Part shown: piece after piece, positions 1 through 8,236 of the stretch | Numbering within the stretch: position 1 is the first letter of the stretch | How the letters are laid out: the number at the start of each line of letters is the position of its first letter | From: an uncultured Saprospiraceae bacterium | GTDB lineage: Bacteria > Bacteroidota > Bacteroidia > Chitinophagales > Saprospiraceae | Assembly (NCBI GenBank): GCA_937997635.1 | Contig: CALLFA010000073.1 | Location: forward strand, 1 to 34,841 | Direction: 5' to 3' | Length of the DNA: 34,841 bases | Notes under the pieces: generated by a model | What the model was told of the DNA's origin: nothing | What the model saw: only the letters and a program-made list of their open reading frames with translations | The model's database searches: none | Position numbers and translations under genes: made by a program

Positions 1-1713
1 CAAAGTATGTTCAGTGGCACCTTTGCGAATTTAACAACACCTGCATATACAGCAAACAGTTCTACGCAGGGAAGTGCAGAAGGAATGTTGTTAGTAAACG
101 AGAGTGCGACCTATACAGCCATGTATACGATTACAGCTGACGATATCAATGCAGGTCAGGTAGATAATCAGGCAGTATCGACAGGAGACAGTCCGATGGG
201 AGAGACTGTCGAAGATGATTCAGATTCAACAAATCCGAATGATCCGAATGAAACAGGAGACCCATCAGATCCGGATGATCCGAATGGAAACGATCCAGAG
301 GAAGACGATCCTACGGGTACGCCAATATGTAAAGCTGAGGCTGTGTGTATTCTAAGTGACATTGATATAGAAGAATGTACGGTTCCGACACCATTTACAG
401 AGATTGAAGATGTTTTTACAGAGATCCAAAATTGTGGAGAGACGTCAGTCCTTGCACATAATGATGTTGGAGATACTGAAGTTTGTAGTGATGGAGATGG
501 TGCCAATTTTGTTCGTACGTACACACTGAGTATTAATAACGTTGTGATTGCGACTTGCGAACAAGCCATTATAGTGAGAGATTTAACTAAGCCAGTTATA
601 AGCATTACATCATCCAGTAATCCTAATGGCATATGTGATCCAATAATAGAAACTCCGACGTTTGAGGTGAATGACAATTGTTCTGAAACAGCTATGATTG
701 TCACACCTACAACAGCAGGACCGACAAATCAAGGCTGTAATTTTACACAAATATGGACAGCAAACTATACTGATGCATGTGGTAATGTGGCAGATCCAGT
801 GAGTGTCACTTATACCTGGATAGAGCAAGCACCAATTATTTACTCCTGTCCACCTAATGAGACTTTGGAAAGTTGTGTGACTCAACAGGAAGTTGACGAT
901 GCTTGGTCTAATTACTTATCTGGATTCCAATTGCCAATTGGTGGATGCAATCCAACAACAGTATTCAATGTTACAGAAACCATTGACGATGTAGTTAATA
1001 ATTATCCTGTCAATAACCTGAATGATATTGATCCGCCGTCAGCGCCAGAAATGACAATTTTGATAGAGATGAGCATCACAGATGTGTGCTTAGATGAACC
1101 TATTTTATGTACAAGTGAGTTCTTTGTAAGTTGTGGTTTGAGAGGTATCAATGTCACTGGTACACAAGAAGTGTGTCCTGGATTTCAAGGATTTGTTTAC
1201 ACTGCGACAGACATGTTTGGTCAATCACTGGCACCTTATGTAGTCACATGGTCATTTGAAGATGCAAACGGCGTGATTAACCCACCAGAATTTATCATTC
1301 TGGATGGGCAGGGAACTGATGAGATTACTGTAGGATTCTCCGCGGCAATCAATCTCCCGGGAATTTTGACGGTATCTGCATCAGACGCTTTTTCAACAGT
1401 TTCTACGACAATGAATATTACGGAAGGGGATCCATTTCAATGCAATATAAATTGCGAAAATTACTTGTTTGTGGATCAATTTATGGCAGATGATCCAGCA
1501 AACACTAGGTTTATAGCAAATGGGGTAGTTGAATCAGATGCGACCATACCAGCTTCTATACCAGCAGAAACTGAATTTATCGCAGGCTTTACTATTAATT
1601 TATTACCTGGTTTTAGCGTTGAAAAAGGTGCATTGTTTCATGCAAGAATTGGTACTTGTGATGAAATCTCCAGAATACCAGAAGACATACCTAATGAAGA
1701 TGATCGTAATTAA
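1..1713 (+). CDS. Large secreted adhesin-like protein, 3' end only
   Basis: The reading frame is open from the left edge, so the start lies outside the window and the ATG at position 7 is internal. The visible N-terminal part (to about residue 75) resembles a DUF7507/DUF11-type repeat, with a TYTAMYTITADDINAGQV-like stretch. An Asp/Pro/Asn-rich linker follows (about residues 65-100, DPNDPNE and DPSDPDDPN units). Next come Cys-containing HYR/Ig-like modules with phrases such as TKPVISI and YTDACGNVADPV. The last 70 residues contain a motif around INLLPGFSVEKGALFHARI followed by Cys, which recurs at the end of the metallopeptidase at 3193-5727; I recognise it as a C-terminal module common in Bacteroidota secreted proteins (3-coathanger-stack type, assigned from memory). 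A role at the cell surface is inferred and the ligand is unknown. A strong hairpin terminator follows the stop. Confidence 0.8.
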   Translation, partial: QSMFSGTFANLTTPAYTANSSTQGSAEGMLLVNESATYTAMYTITADDINAGQVDNQAVSTGDSPMGETVEDDSDSTNPNDPNETGDPSDPDDPNGNDPEEDDPTGTPICKAEAVCILSDIDIEECTVPTPFTEIEDVFTEIQNCGETSVLAHNDVGDTEVCSDGDGANFVRTYTLSINNVVIATCEQAIIVRDLTKPVISITSSSNPNGICDPIIETPTFEVNDNCSETAMIVTPTTAGPTNQGCNFTQIWTANYTDACGNVADPVSVTYTWIEQAPIIYSCPPNETLESCVTQQEVDDAWSNYLSGFQLPIGGCNPTTVFNVTETIDDVVNNYPVNNLNDIDPPSAPEMTILIEMSITDVCLDEPILCTSEFFVSCGLRGINVTGTQEVCPGFQGFVYTATDMFGQSLAPYVVTWSFEDANGVINPPEFIILDGQGTDEITVGFSAAINLPGILTVSASDAFSTVSTTMNITEGDPFQCNINCENYLFVDQFMADDPANTRFIANGVVESDATIPASIPAETEFIAGFTINLLPGFSVEKGALFHARIGTCDEISRIPEDIPNEDDRN

Positions 1714-1722
1714 ATGAACCAA

Positions 1723-1766
1723 ATAAGTTGGAAACCTGATCTCAGGAGAACAGGTTTCCAACTTAT
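1723..1766 (+). terminator. Intrinsic terminator after the adhesin-like gene
   Basis: A perfect 16-bp inverted repeat (arms 1723-1738 and 1751-1766) encloses a 12-nt loop and starts 10 nt after the stop codon. An A/T-rich tract follows. The arms contain GTTGGAAACCTG and its complement. Confidence 0.7.
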
Positions 1767-1811
1767 ATATAAAAAATACCTGTATAAGTATATTTTATAT
1801 ATTATTATTTA

Positions 1812-1827
1812 GTATAATATGTTATAC
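1812..1827. promoter_or_regulatory. Small inverted repeat upstream of the vWA gene
   Basis: GTATAA-TATG-TTATAC is a 6-4-6 perfect inverted repeat 50 nt upstream of the start codon at 1877. It lies in a very AT-rich leader that must hold the promoter of the next gene. It could be an operator, but a chance palindrome is quite possible in sequence of this composition. Confidence 0.25.
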
Positions 1828-1876
1828 GATTTTGAGAAATAATTCTTAAATTACATGTTATTTATCATAATCTACT

Positions 1877-3178
1877 ATGAGAAAAGCAACAGAAAGACTA
1901 ATTCTATTTGTTAGTATTTGCCTTTTACCATTAGGCACTTATTCACAAGCATTTCCTGATCCATGTTTTGGTCCTAATCCAGGAACGACCTTGTATTATA
2001 GTTCTGCAAGTTGTCCGGACCATCACCCAGACTTTACAGGATCTCTTGTTGGTTTAACAAATTTTGAGCCTGTTTCGAATGGTTTTGCCGGTAATTGGGT
2101 AATCAATACGCCGCCATCAACGGCGACAGCTGTATTCGCACCTGATCCGAACAACCCAGCTAACTTATTAGATGCTGGTGCATCGGCATCAATGATTGTA
2201 TCATCTACAGGGACATTAGACATTACAAATACCGTAGATAATTTCAACACAGGCCAATTCCCTTGGGGAAGTTGTACTCAAACATATACTACTGCTTGTT
2301 TTGAAAGTGATATTGCTGATAATGTAGATCTCACAGTTGACTGTCCTTCTCAAGTGTTAGTGGTACTAGACGAGTCTGGATCGATAGAGGCAGACGGTGT
2401 TACAGCTACTGTTGAATCAGCTGTGTTGACTTTGGCATCAGAGCTTTTGCCATCTGAAACTGAGATGGCCATCATAGAATTTGAATCGTTAACAAGACCT
2501 GTGGCCATAAATGGTAGTACAGCTTTTCAAACTGTAAATGCCGCATTTATGTCTGGGTTGCAAGATTACTTGGTTAATAATGTCAATCCATTACCAAACT
2601 TAGCTAATGGAGGTTCCAATCCAACTGATCCCGATTCATACACACCAGGAGAAGAACCACAAACTTTTATTGGTGGTACTAATTGGGAAAGCGCGTTAAC
2701 ATTAGCAGCTGGTTATGCAGCAGATATAGTTATTTTTATTACAGATGGCAATCCAACGTATTACAATGATCCAGTTTTCGGTGTTAGTGGTGAAGGCAAT
2801 GTTTTGGATATGACTGCATTAGTGAGAGCGAGAGATGCGGCGAATTTGTTAAAGTCTACTGGTACACATCTTTATTTTTTAGGTGTAGGAGGTAACGTGT
2901 TGCAACAACCAATAATTGAAGCTTCAGGCTCTGATACATATGCAATTGGTGATGGTGTTGACGCCTTTTGTGCAGCTGATTATAGTTTAACCCAATTTCC
3001 AAATTTAACTGATTGTTTGGTAGACATTGCAGCACAAATTACAGGAAAGCAAAACTGCTTTGAACCAATTCCAACCATGGGTGAATGGGGTCTTCTTTGT
3101 TTGGGGTTAATTTTTATGATTCTTGGAGTCATTGCTATTAAACAAGAAAGCTTGCAACCTTCAATTGTTAAAGACTAA
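1877..3178 (+). CDS. Secreted von Willebrand factor A domain protein with IPTL-CTERM-like tail
   Basis: The 433-residue protein starts with a Sec signal peptide (about residues 1-23, ending near TYSQA). A vWA domain covers roughly residues 155-390. Its MIDAS metal site is visible as D165-E-S167-G-S169, with the downstream GGTNWESAL threonine loop and the FITDGNPT strand. Such domains bind protein ligands through a divalent metal. The C-terminus reads IPTMGEWGLLCLGL, a hydrophobic stretch, then IKQES, which matches the layout of IPTL-CTERM sorting tails (motif, one membrane segment, short polar end). It therefore probably stays membrane- or surface-associated. The ATG at 1877 is chosen because it directly precedes the signal peptide. 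The gene converges on the metallopeptidase with only 14 nt between their stops. Confidence 0.85.
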   Translation: MRKATERLILFVSICLLPLGTYSQAFPDPCFGPNPGTTLYYSSASCPDHHPDFTGSLVGLTNFEPVSNGFAGNWVINTPPSTATAVFAPDPNNPANLLDAGASASMIVSSTGTLDITNTVDNFNTGQFPWGSCTQTYTTACFESDIADNVDLTVDCPSQVLVVLDESGSIEADGVTATVESAVLTLASELLPSETEMAIIEFESLTRPVAINGSTAFQTVNAAFMSGLQDYLVNNVNPLPNLANGGSNPTDPDSYTPGEEPQTFIGGTNWESALTLAAGYAADIVIFITDGNPTYYNDPVFGVSGEGNVLDMTALVRARDAANLLKSTGTHLYFLGVGGNVLQQPIIEASGSDTYAIGDGVDAFCAADYSLTQFPNLTDCLVDIAAQITGKQNCFEPIPTMGEWGLLCLGLIFMILGVIAIKQESLQPSIVKD

Positions 3179-3192
3179 CCAGAAAGTATTTG

Positions 3193-5727
3193 CTAGTCTT
3201 GTGAACATTGCTTTTGTTCAAGGGTTATTGTACTCCCCATTTCTATATTGAAGCCTGGTAACAGTGTTATACTTTTTTGAGCATAAAAGCTAGAGTTTTG
3301 TGTTACATAAGAGTCACCTGTAATCTCAATATGATTTGTGTTATCAATGACAAGATTTTCACCAAATTCTCTCACAAATAAATATTCATTTTCACATGGA
3401 TATATACACTGATTATCCAATTGTATCGTGGCGTTCGGATTATAGTTTTCGGCTGTAGTGTCCATACAACCCATAATTGGATTAAAGGCCTTAATTTGAA
3501 AATCGTCTAAACCAATCATTCCAGTCCATTTTTCATCATCTCCGTCGGAGTAGTTTAATCGTACTTTCACAACTTTTCCTGTAAATGCAGAGATATCCAG
3601 ATTCACTTGTCGAATACATTCTTTTTTCCAGATGTCAAACCATTCACAATCAGATTCAGACGCAATGAATATTGTTTCCCAGGTTTGCCCATCATAAATG
3701 TCAATATAAAATGTACTGTTGTTTCCACCTTTTTCAATGAACTTGTGAAAGATGTAACTAAATGATACGTGTGCTAAACTATGATCCCTTAAATTTATTT
3801 CTGTAGAGACCATACTGGTTGTACCAGTATAATTATTGAACGATAAATAATCATCATCCATATATGCCATTGGACTCCCATTTATCGTATGTCCCGAAAT
3901 TTGATGCATGCTGTACCCATAGTTTCCAATAGGACGCCCTGTATCATCAAATTTCCATAGAAAAGGACTTTGAAAATATTCTTGGTTTGTAGATTCTAAC
4001 TGCCACAAGTCAGGTATTTGTTTATTATTGAAAGATTCGTTCCATATCAAGGTGCAATCAGATAGTGGTGTGTCAAAGTATAATCTATCTGCACAAATTA
4101 GATGAAATCCTGATGCTATACTAATACTGATCTCAACATCAAGTTGGTCATATTCCGTAAGGCCTTTGACTAAGATTTCCGATGTTGAAGCGTTGATGCT
4201 GAATGGATAAGTTATACCCGCTATTTCAACTTTAATTGGTGTTTCTGAGGTGAGATTGTGATATACACTCATGGTGAGATCATAGGACGCAGCCGTACAG
4301 TTTTGAATATGGAATGACTCTATAGACATTTGTTGATGACTTTGCGTGCTAAAGGTTCTGGAGAACGTTGTTGTGTTGTCATCATTACATAAAAAATTCA
4401 ATTCAATCGTGTATGTATGACAAGGCATAAGCTTGCCTATATTGACATATCCATCATCAGATGATCCATTCAAAATACTATTTTCTTTCCCTTGCTCAAA
4501 TAATGAATATCTAACTCGTTCGGTTTGATGTTGTTCCCAAAAAGCCACAGTTTCACCGATTTCATTTAGTTCGATTTCGATAGGTAGAATGTCGGGACAG
4601 GACGTGATGTTGCATGATTTCAGACATGTGCTTGTGTTCAATTTATGTTCTATTCTAGAAATAGAATTTGAAGACCATTCGGATGTATTTGTCAAATTTG
4701 ACGACATAACATTTGGTACAGAATCGTCATGAACCGCACCAAAAATATGAGCTATTTCATGAGAAAGTACCACTCTTTGTGCCCAGTCTGCAGAGTTTAT
4801 GTCTTGGATAACAGCTTTAGCTCTTTCTGTACAAAGCGAATTTAAATAGGCTAGACCAACGTATAAATTTTGCAATGCTCTACCTGTGAGAAGAAGGTTA
4901 ATTGTATTCATTTCTGTTGGTGGTGTTTTGAGATTAAAATCATCCAACAGAGCATTGACATTCGTACTTGAGGTCCAGGGATCACATGTGTTGCATGTGT
5001 GAAAATAAATGTGTTTAAGGCTTAGGTTTATATCAAATTGATTTTTGAAATCCTGTTGCATCAGATTGAATGATCTCAAAATTTTGTCTAGCCCAGCACC
5101 AATGTCTGATCCATGATTGACATAGAAAGCATAATCAGTAAATATAGTGAAGTCTGCCTCTTGGCAGGCTTGTGATTTTAAGGTAATATCAGATTTAAGG
5201 CTTGGTTCTATGTCAACAGTAGATGCACAATCGAAAGCACTATTATTTACATTCTTTTTGTGTGACAATTCATAACTTCCAACCTTAGAGTTCCAACTCA
5301 ATTGCCAATGGTCACCTTGAGCTTCAATCATTGTCATATATAATTTATTGTCAATGACATTAAGACCCACAAATGAATCTGGATGTTTAAGAATAGAACC
5401 AGTGAAGGATTGTAAATCTATTTTTTTTGTGATCATAGGCTGTCTTTCTTCGTGTTTAACAGAAAGTATCAAATCCTCATAGCTCACATTTTTTCTATTG
5501 AGTATTATGTTCCATTTGGGTAAGCTCTCTATGTCAAATGAAGCGTGTAAAGTACCTGATGTAGAATGGAGAAGTAGTTGGTCATCACCAGAAATGTCAA
5601 CGAGTGTGTTTGTTGATTTTATTAGCTTAGTATTCTCTTTTGCTTTAATTACTAATTGGCAATACGATGATGGTAAAAAACCTAGCCAAAGCAAAAAGAA
5701 TATAGATGTGAATTCTATTATTCTCAC
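3193..5727 (-). CDS. Secreted zincin metallopeptidase with C-terminal jelly-roll and stack domains
   Basis: The 844-residue protein has a signal peptide (about residues 1-24, ending SSYCQ). The zinc-binding motif H323-E-I-A-H327-I-F-G-A-V-H333-D334 followed by a VM Met-turn candidate at M341 places it among metzincins, close to reprolysin-like (M12B-type) families. The protease domain covers about 190-370. A fibronectin-III-like region follows, then a beta-rich MAM/lectin-like module (about 560-755, WNESFNN through GLDDFQIKAF). The C-terminus carries the ITLLPGFNIEMGS motif also seen in the gene at the left edge. It likely degrades extracellular proteins; the substrate cannot be told. The start codon is GTG at 5725-5727; no ATG would preserve the signal peptide. 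Confidence 0.85.
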   Translation of the reverse strand: MRIIEFTSIFFLLWLGFLPSSYCQLVIKAKENTKLIKSTNTLVDISGDDQLLLHSTSGTLHASFDIESLPKWNIILNRKNVSYEDLILSVKHEERQPMITKKIDLQSFTGSILKHPDSFVGLNVIDNKLYMTMIEAQGDHWQLSWNSKVGSYELSHKKNVNNSAFDCASTVDIEPSLKSDITLKSQACQEADFTIFTDYAFYVNHGSDIGAGLDKILRSFNLMQQDFKNQFDINLSLKHIYFHTCNTCDPWTSSTNVNALLDDFNLKTPPTEMNTINLLLTGRALQNLYVGLAYLNSLCTERAKAVIQDINSADWAQRVVLSHEIAHIFGAVHDDSVPNVMSSNLTNTSEWSSNSISRIEHKLNTSTCLKSCNITSCPDILPIEIELNEIGETVAFWEQHQTERVRYSLFEQGKENSILNGSSDDGYVNIGKLMPCHTYTIELNFLCNDDNTTTFSRTFSTQSHQQMSIESFHIQNCTAASYDLTMSVYHNLTSETPIKVEIAGITYPFSINASTSEILVKGLTEYDQLDVEISISIASGFHLICADRLYFDTPLSDCTLIWNESFNNKQIPDLWQLESTNQEYFQSPFLWKFDDTGRPIGNYGYSMHQISGHTINGSPMAYMDDDYLSFNNYTGTTSMVSTEINLRDHSLAHVSFSYIFHKFIEKGGNNSTFYIDIYDGQTWETIFIASESDCEWFDIWKKECIRQVNLDISAFTGKVVKVRLNYSDGDDEKWTGMIGLDDFQIKAFNPIMGCMDTTAENYNPNATIQLDNQCIYPCENEYLFVREFGENLVIDNTNHIEITGDSYVTQNSSFYAQKSITLLPGFNIEMGSTITLEQKQCSQD

Positions 5728-6057
5728 TAAAATATTATTTTTTAATTATCCTTAAGGGTGCTGGATAATAAGTCGGCATTTGGTGGAATTAGCTGCTTGC
5801 AAAAGTAGTCACCTTATTCATTCTGCGGATTCTATAGATGTACAACATTTGATGACAATATACCTACAACACCCATGTAGCATTTATTGACGCACAATCA
5901 CCTAATACTAATTTGGATGGATTTTGACTAGACATAACTAGACATGCAACGAACACATAACGTTGGCATTTTATTAGGATCTAAACTGTGAAGAATGTAA
6001 GGTATGTGGGGCCTATTGTTTAAAATGAAATTAGCGATGGTAATAATCATAGGTGTT
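5728..6057. other. Gene-free stretch upstream of the metallopeptidase
   Basis: No convincing ORF or RNA gene is visible. The right part must hold the promoter of the minus-strand metallopeptidase, though I see no clear Bacteroidota -33/-7 pair. A short tandem 10-mer (actagacata/actagacatg, 5927-5946) is the only repeat noticed. The stretch ends where a purU 3' fragment begins. Confidence 0.4.
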
Positions 6058-6331
6058 TTAAAAGACAACCGTTTTATTTTCATGTATCAAAACACGGTGA
6101 TTGATGTGCGCCCAAAATAGCATCATGTGGTAGAATGGAATCTTGTGTCGCTTCGCAATGTGCTCAAATTTTTTATGATTACTGATGATCAATGGAATGT
6201 CTATTTTCCACTCTCCAGAATCATACCTAGAGAGAATGTCGTAGAAGCAATGCGCATATTTGGATACCATAATTCCAATACGAGGTTTGCGATCTCTAAA
6301 TGTGATCTTCCATTCCATATTAAATGTACCG
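6058..6331 (-). pseudogene. purU: purU fragment A: C-terminus fused to an internal piece
   Basis: Two pieces of purU are joined. 6058-6125 matches the last codons of the intact gene (13010-13076), and 6126 to about 6331 matches 13441 to about 13646 (PurU residues about 81-144). The 364 nt between these points in the intact gene are missing. One extra A near 6117 makes the net change 363 nt, so the purU frame stays open across the junction. The internal piece differs at about five positions in 190, four of them synonymous. The catalytic region (HHSSLP) is absent, so it cannot be an active deformylase. An open frame of 115 codons (to 6405) adds a hydrophobic N-terminus (MEILLTIFILII) from unrelated sequence; whether it is expressed is unknown. 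Confidence 0.85.
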
Positions 6332-6370
6332 AACGATATTTTGAGATTGCAACCTAAAAATATCGTTCGG
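6329..6370. repeat. Perfect 14-bp hairpin at the edge of purU fragment A
   Basis: CCGAACGATATTTT (6329-6342) is followed by a 14-nt loop and its exact reverse complement (6357-6370). It sits where similarity to purU stops. Without a T tract on either side it is not a clear terminator. It may be a recombination scar or a structured RNA element. Confidence 0.55.
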
Positions 6371-6423
6371 ATAATTAATATAAAGATGGTGAGTAAAATC
6401 TCCATCTAAGCCTTCATTTTTTA

Positions 6424-6504
6424 CCGTTCACTCAATGAGTCTAACCATTTACCCAATGAATCTGGCCGTTTACTCAATGAGTCTGACTGTTACTCAACTG
6501 CTCG
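6424..6504. repeat. 21-bp tandem repeat upstream of the Lcl-type gene
   Basis: Three consecutive 21-bp units begin at 6424, 6445 and 6466 (consensus CCGTTTACTCAATGAGTCTGA), followed by a degenerate fourth unit from 6487. Each unit holds an imperfect dyad ACTCAATGAGT. The repeats lie 60-140 nt before the start codon at 6567, where a regulator could bind, but this role is inferred. Confidence 0.6.
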
Positions 6505-6566
6505 TTATATTTGAATGGTATGGCAGAACTTTCCGTAATAACATCACACTTTTAAAATAACACATT

Positions 6567-7424
6567 ATGAAATCAATCATTATTTTAACCCTTGCATACC
6601 TTATAAGCGCCATCAGTATAAGTCAACAATTGATAGTTGAACATAATGGTAATGACCCAGTAGAAATAAAAACTAATAATACCCAAAACGTATCTCTTTA
6701 CACGACTAATGGAGTACGAAAAGGATACTTAGGCTTATTTTCTGGTCTAAATGATATGGACTTCGGAACTGCAATAGGTAATGATCTAGGGAAAGTAAAT
6801 CTAACGACAAAAGGAGTGCCTAGGCTATCAGTGGGACCTGCTGGAAATGTCAAGATATTAGTTATGGATCCCGCTACAGCCTCAGCACAGCAGGTAGCAC
6901 GAGAACCTGACGGCACACTGTCATTGATGTCATCAAGTGCCACTACCTATGCTGTAGGTGATTTTGCCCAAGGAGGCGTGGTCTTCTGGGTAAGTCCGAG
7001 TGGAGAGCATGGTAAAGTAGTGAGTATTTATGATGTTGTTGATGTCCCATGGAGTAACGTAACATCCGCTGCAATTGGAAATTCTGCAAGGAGTAATATT
7101 AATGGAGCTGGAAATACGGTTGCTATTATCACTCAATCAGGTCATATAAGATCAGCTGCACAGCACTGCGCAGACTTAGCTTACGGGGGCTATGATGATT
7201 GGTACCTGCCATCCAAAGACGAGTTGAATCAAGTGTATTTAAATCGTGCGGCGATTAATACAACAGCAACAGCGAATGGAGGTGAGATTTTAATCCGCTC
7301 GTTTTATTGGAGTTCTTCGGAGACCACAAGTCTCATTGCCTGTAGACAGAATTTCGTCGATGGCAGTCAAACCTTTATCAATAAGATCGCAAACCAGAGG
7401 GTCCGACCTATTCGTGCTTTTTAA
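6567..7424 (+). CDS. Secreted DUF1566/Lcl C-terminal-domain protein
   Basis: The 285-residue protein has a signal peptide (about residues 1-19). The first half resembles the short repeat region of Bacteroidota tail-fibre-like or adhesin-like proteins. The second half (about residues 128-285) is a DUF1566/Lcl-C-type domain: GGVVFWVSPSGEHGKVV, GGYDDWYLPSKDEL, FYWSSSE, and a terminal RVRPIRAF. These domains occur in C-type-lectin-like surface proteins including the Legionella collagen-like adhesin. Adhesion is thus plausible but unproven. The gene is intact although fragments of purU and atpG surround it, so it may be the payload of whatever event placed them here. No strong terminator follows. 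Confidence 0.8.
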   Translation: MKSIIILTLAYLISAISISQQLIVEHNGNDPVEIKTNNTQNVSLYTTNGVRKGYLGLFSGLNDMDFGTAIGNDLGKVNLTTKGVPRLSVGPAGNVKILVMDPATASAQQVAREPDGTLSLMSSSATTYAVGDFAQGGVVFWVSPSGEHGKVVSIYDVVDVPWSNVTSAAIGNSARSNINGAGNTVAIITQSGHIRSAAQHCADLAYGGYDDWYLPSKDELNQVYLNRAAINTTATANGGEILIRSFYWSSSETTSLIACRQNFVDGSQTFINKIANQRVRPIRAF

Positions 7425-7564
7425 CTCTTACGCTGTATGCGTGATGAGCTAAGCTCATTTAACCTATAATGCGAAGCGGTCGATTTTATTTTTCATAGCA
7501 TCATGTGATAACTTGCCTTTTTTGAAGGATCTATAGGATTGCCTTGTGATTCTGATAAGGCACA
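7425..7564. other. Spacer between the Lcl-type gene and purU fragment B
   Basis: Non-coding. It contains a weak dyad (ATGAGCT-A-AGCTCAT, 7444-7458). The 13-mer ATAGCATCATGTG at 7495-7507 also occurs at 6117-6129 on the junction of purU fragment A. Confidence 0.35.
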
Positions 7565-7765
7565 TTAAAAGACAACTGTTTTATTTTCATGTATCAAAAC
7601 ACGGTGATTGATGTGCGCCCAAATAGCATCAGCGAGTACGATCTTTTCAATGTCTTTTCCTTTGCGTTTCATTTCTGCAATACTGTCTCGGTGGGTGATC
7701 GGGATAACATCTTGAACTATTATAGGGCCTGCATCTAGTTCTTCAGTCACATAATGACCTGTAGC
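7565..7765 (-). pseudogene. purU: purU fragment B: last 66 codons
   Basis: The fragment runs from the purU stop codon (TTA at 7565-7567) to a GTAGC shared with 13206. Its translation ([13 protein letters not shown] through HENKTVVF) is identical to residues 222-287 of the intact PurU at 13010-13873. I count about 17 nucleotide differences over about 196 positions (roughly 91% identity), all synonymous. The 5' part of the gene is missing and the break joins directly to an atpG fragment on the other strand. It retains the Asp of the ELDAGPI active-site loop but lacks the HHSSLP region and the ACT domain, so it is inactive. The pattern suggests that it came from a diverged but recently functional allele. 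Confidence 0.9.
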
Positions 7766-8236
7766 CACATAGATATATTTAGTGATTTGAGTTATGACAA
7801 CGTAGCTACTGTTTCGAGTAAAGTAATGGATGCATTTCAGGAAGGCACATACGACAAGATCTATGTCACTTATGGCCGTTTCAAAAATGCCGCTCTTCAG
7901 TTTGCAGAAGCTGTCCAATTTTTACCAGTCGAGAAAATAGAAGGAACGAGTACAGTTGAGGATTCAAAAATGAAAGCAGATTACATCTTCGAACCATCAA
8001 AAGAACAATTACTAGAAAACCTCATCCCAAGTATTTTACAAACGACTTTCCAAAAATTCTTGCTTGATACAAATGCTTCAGAGCACGGTGCACGTATGAC
8101 AGCGATGGACAAAGCGACAGAAAACGCGGAGGAGATCGTAAAAGAGCTGAAAATCAGCTACAACAAAGCGAGACAAGAAGCCATTACCAAAGAGCTTTCA
8201 GAGATCGTTGGTGGAGCTGCTGCGCTGGGTGGGTAA
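7766..8236 (+). pseudogene. atpG: atpG fragment: C-terminal half of ATP synthase gamma subunit
   Basis: About 156 codons match the C-terminal half of F1 ATP synthase gamma: [47 protein letters not shown], and the terminal helix DKATENAEEIVKELKISYNKARQEAITKE-like region ending in a normal stop. Full gamma subunits are near 290 residues; the N-terminal helix and Rossmann part are absent. The nominal ATG at 7754 lies in antisense purU sequence and supplies only four foreign residues. The frame is uninterrupted, so the truncation is probably recent. No other ATP synthase gene is adjacent. A functional copy must exist elsewhere, because this piece cannot form the rotor shaft. Confidence 0.88.

Noticed and set aside
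3171-3200. Bidirectional terminator between the vWA and metallopeptidase genes
   Set aside because: AAGACTA/TAGTCTT gives only a 7-bp stem with a 16-nt loop and no T tract, too weak to list.
7754-7765. ATG at 7754 as the true start of a 160-residue gene
   Set aside because: The first four codons are antisense purU sequence; the rest is a truncated atpG, so this is a chance start on a pseudogene.
6058-8236. Insertion sequence or transposon
   Set aside because: No transposase, terminal inverted repeats or clear target duplications were found; only gene fragments and one 13-bp repeat.
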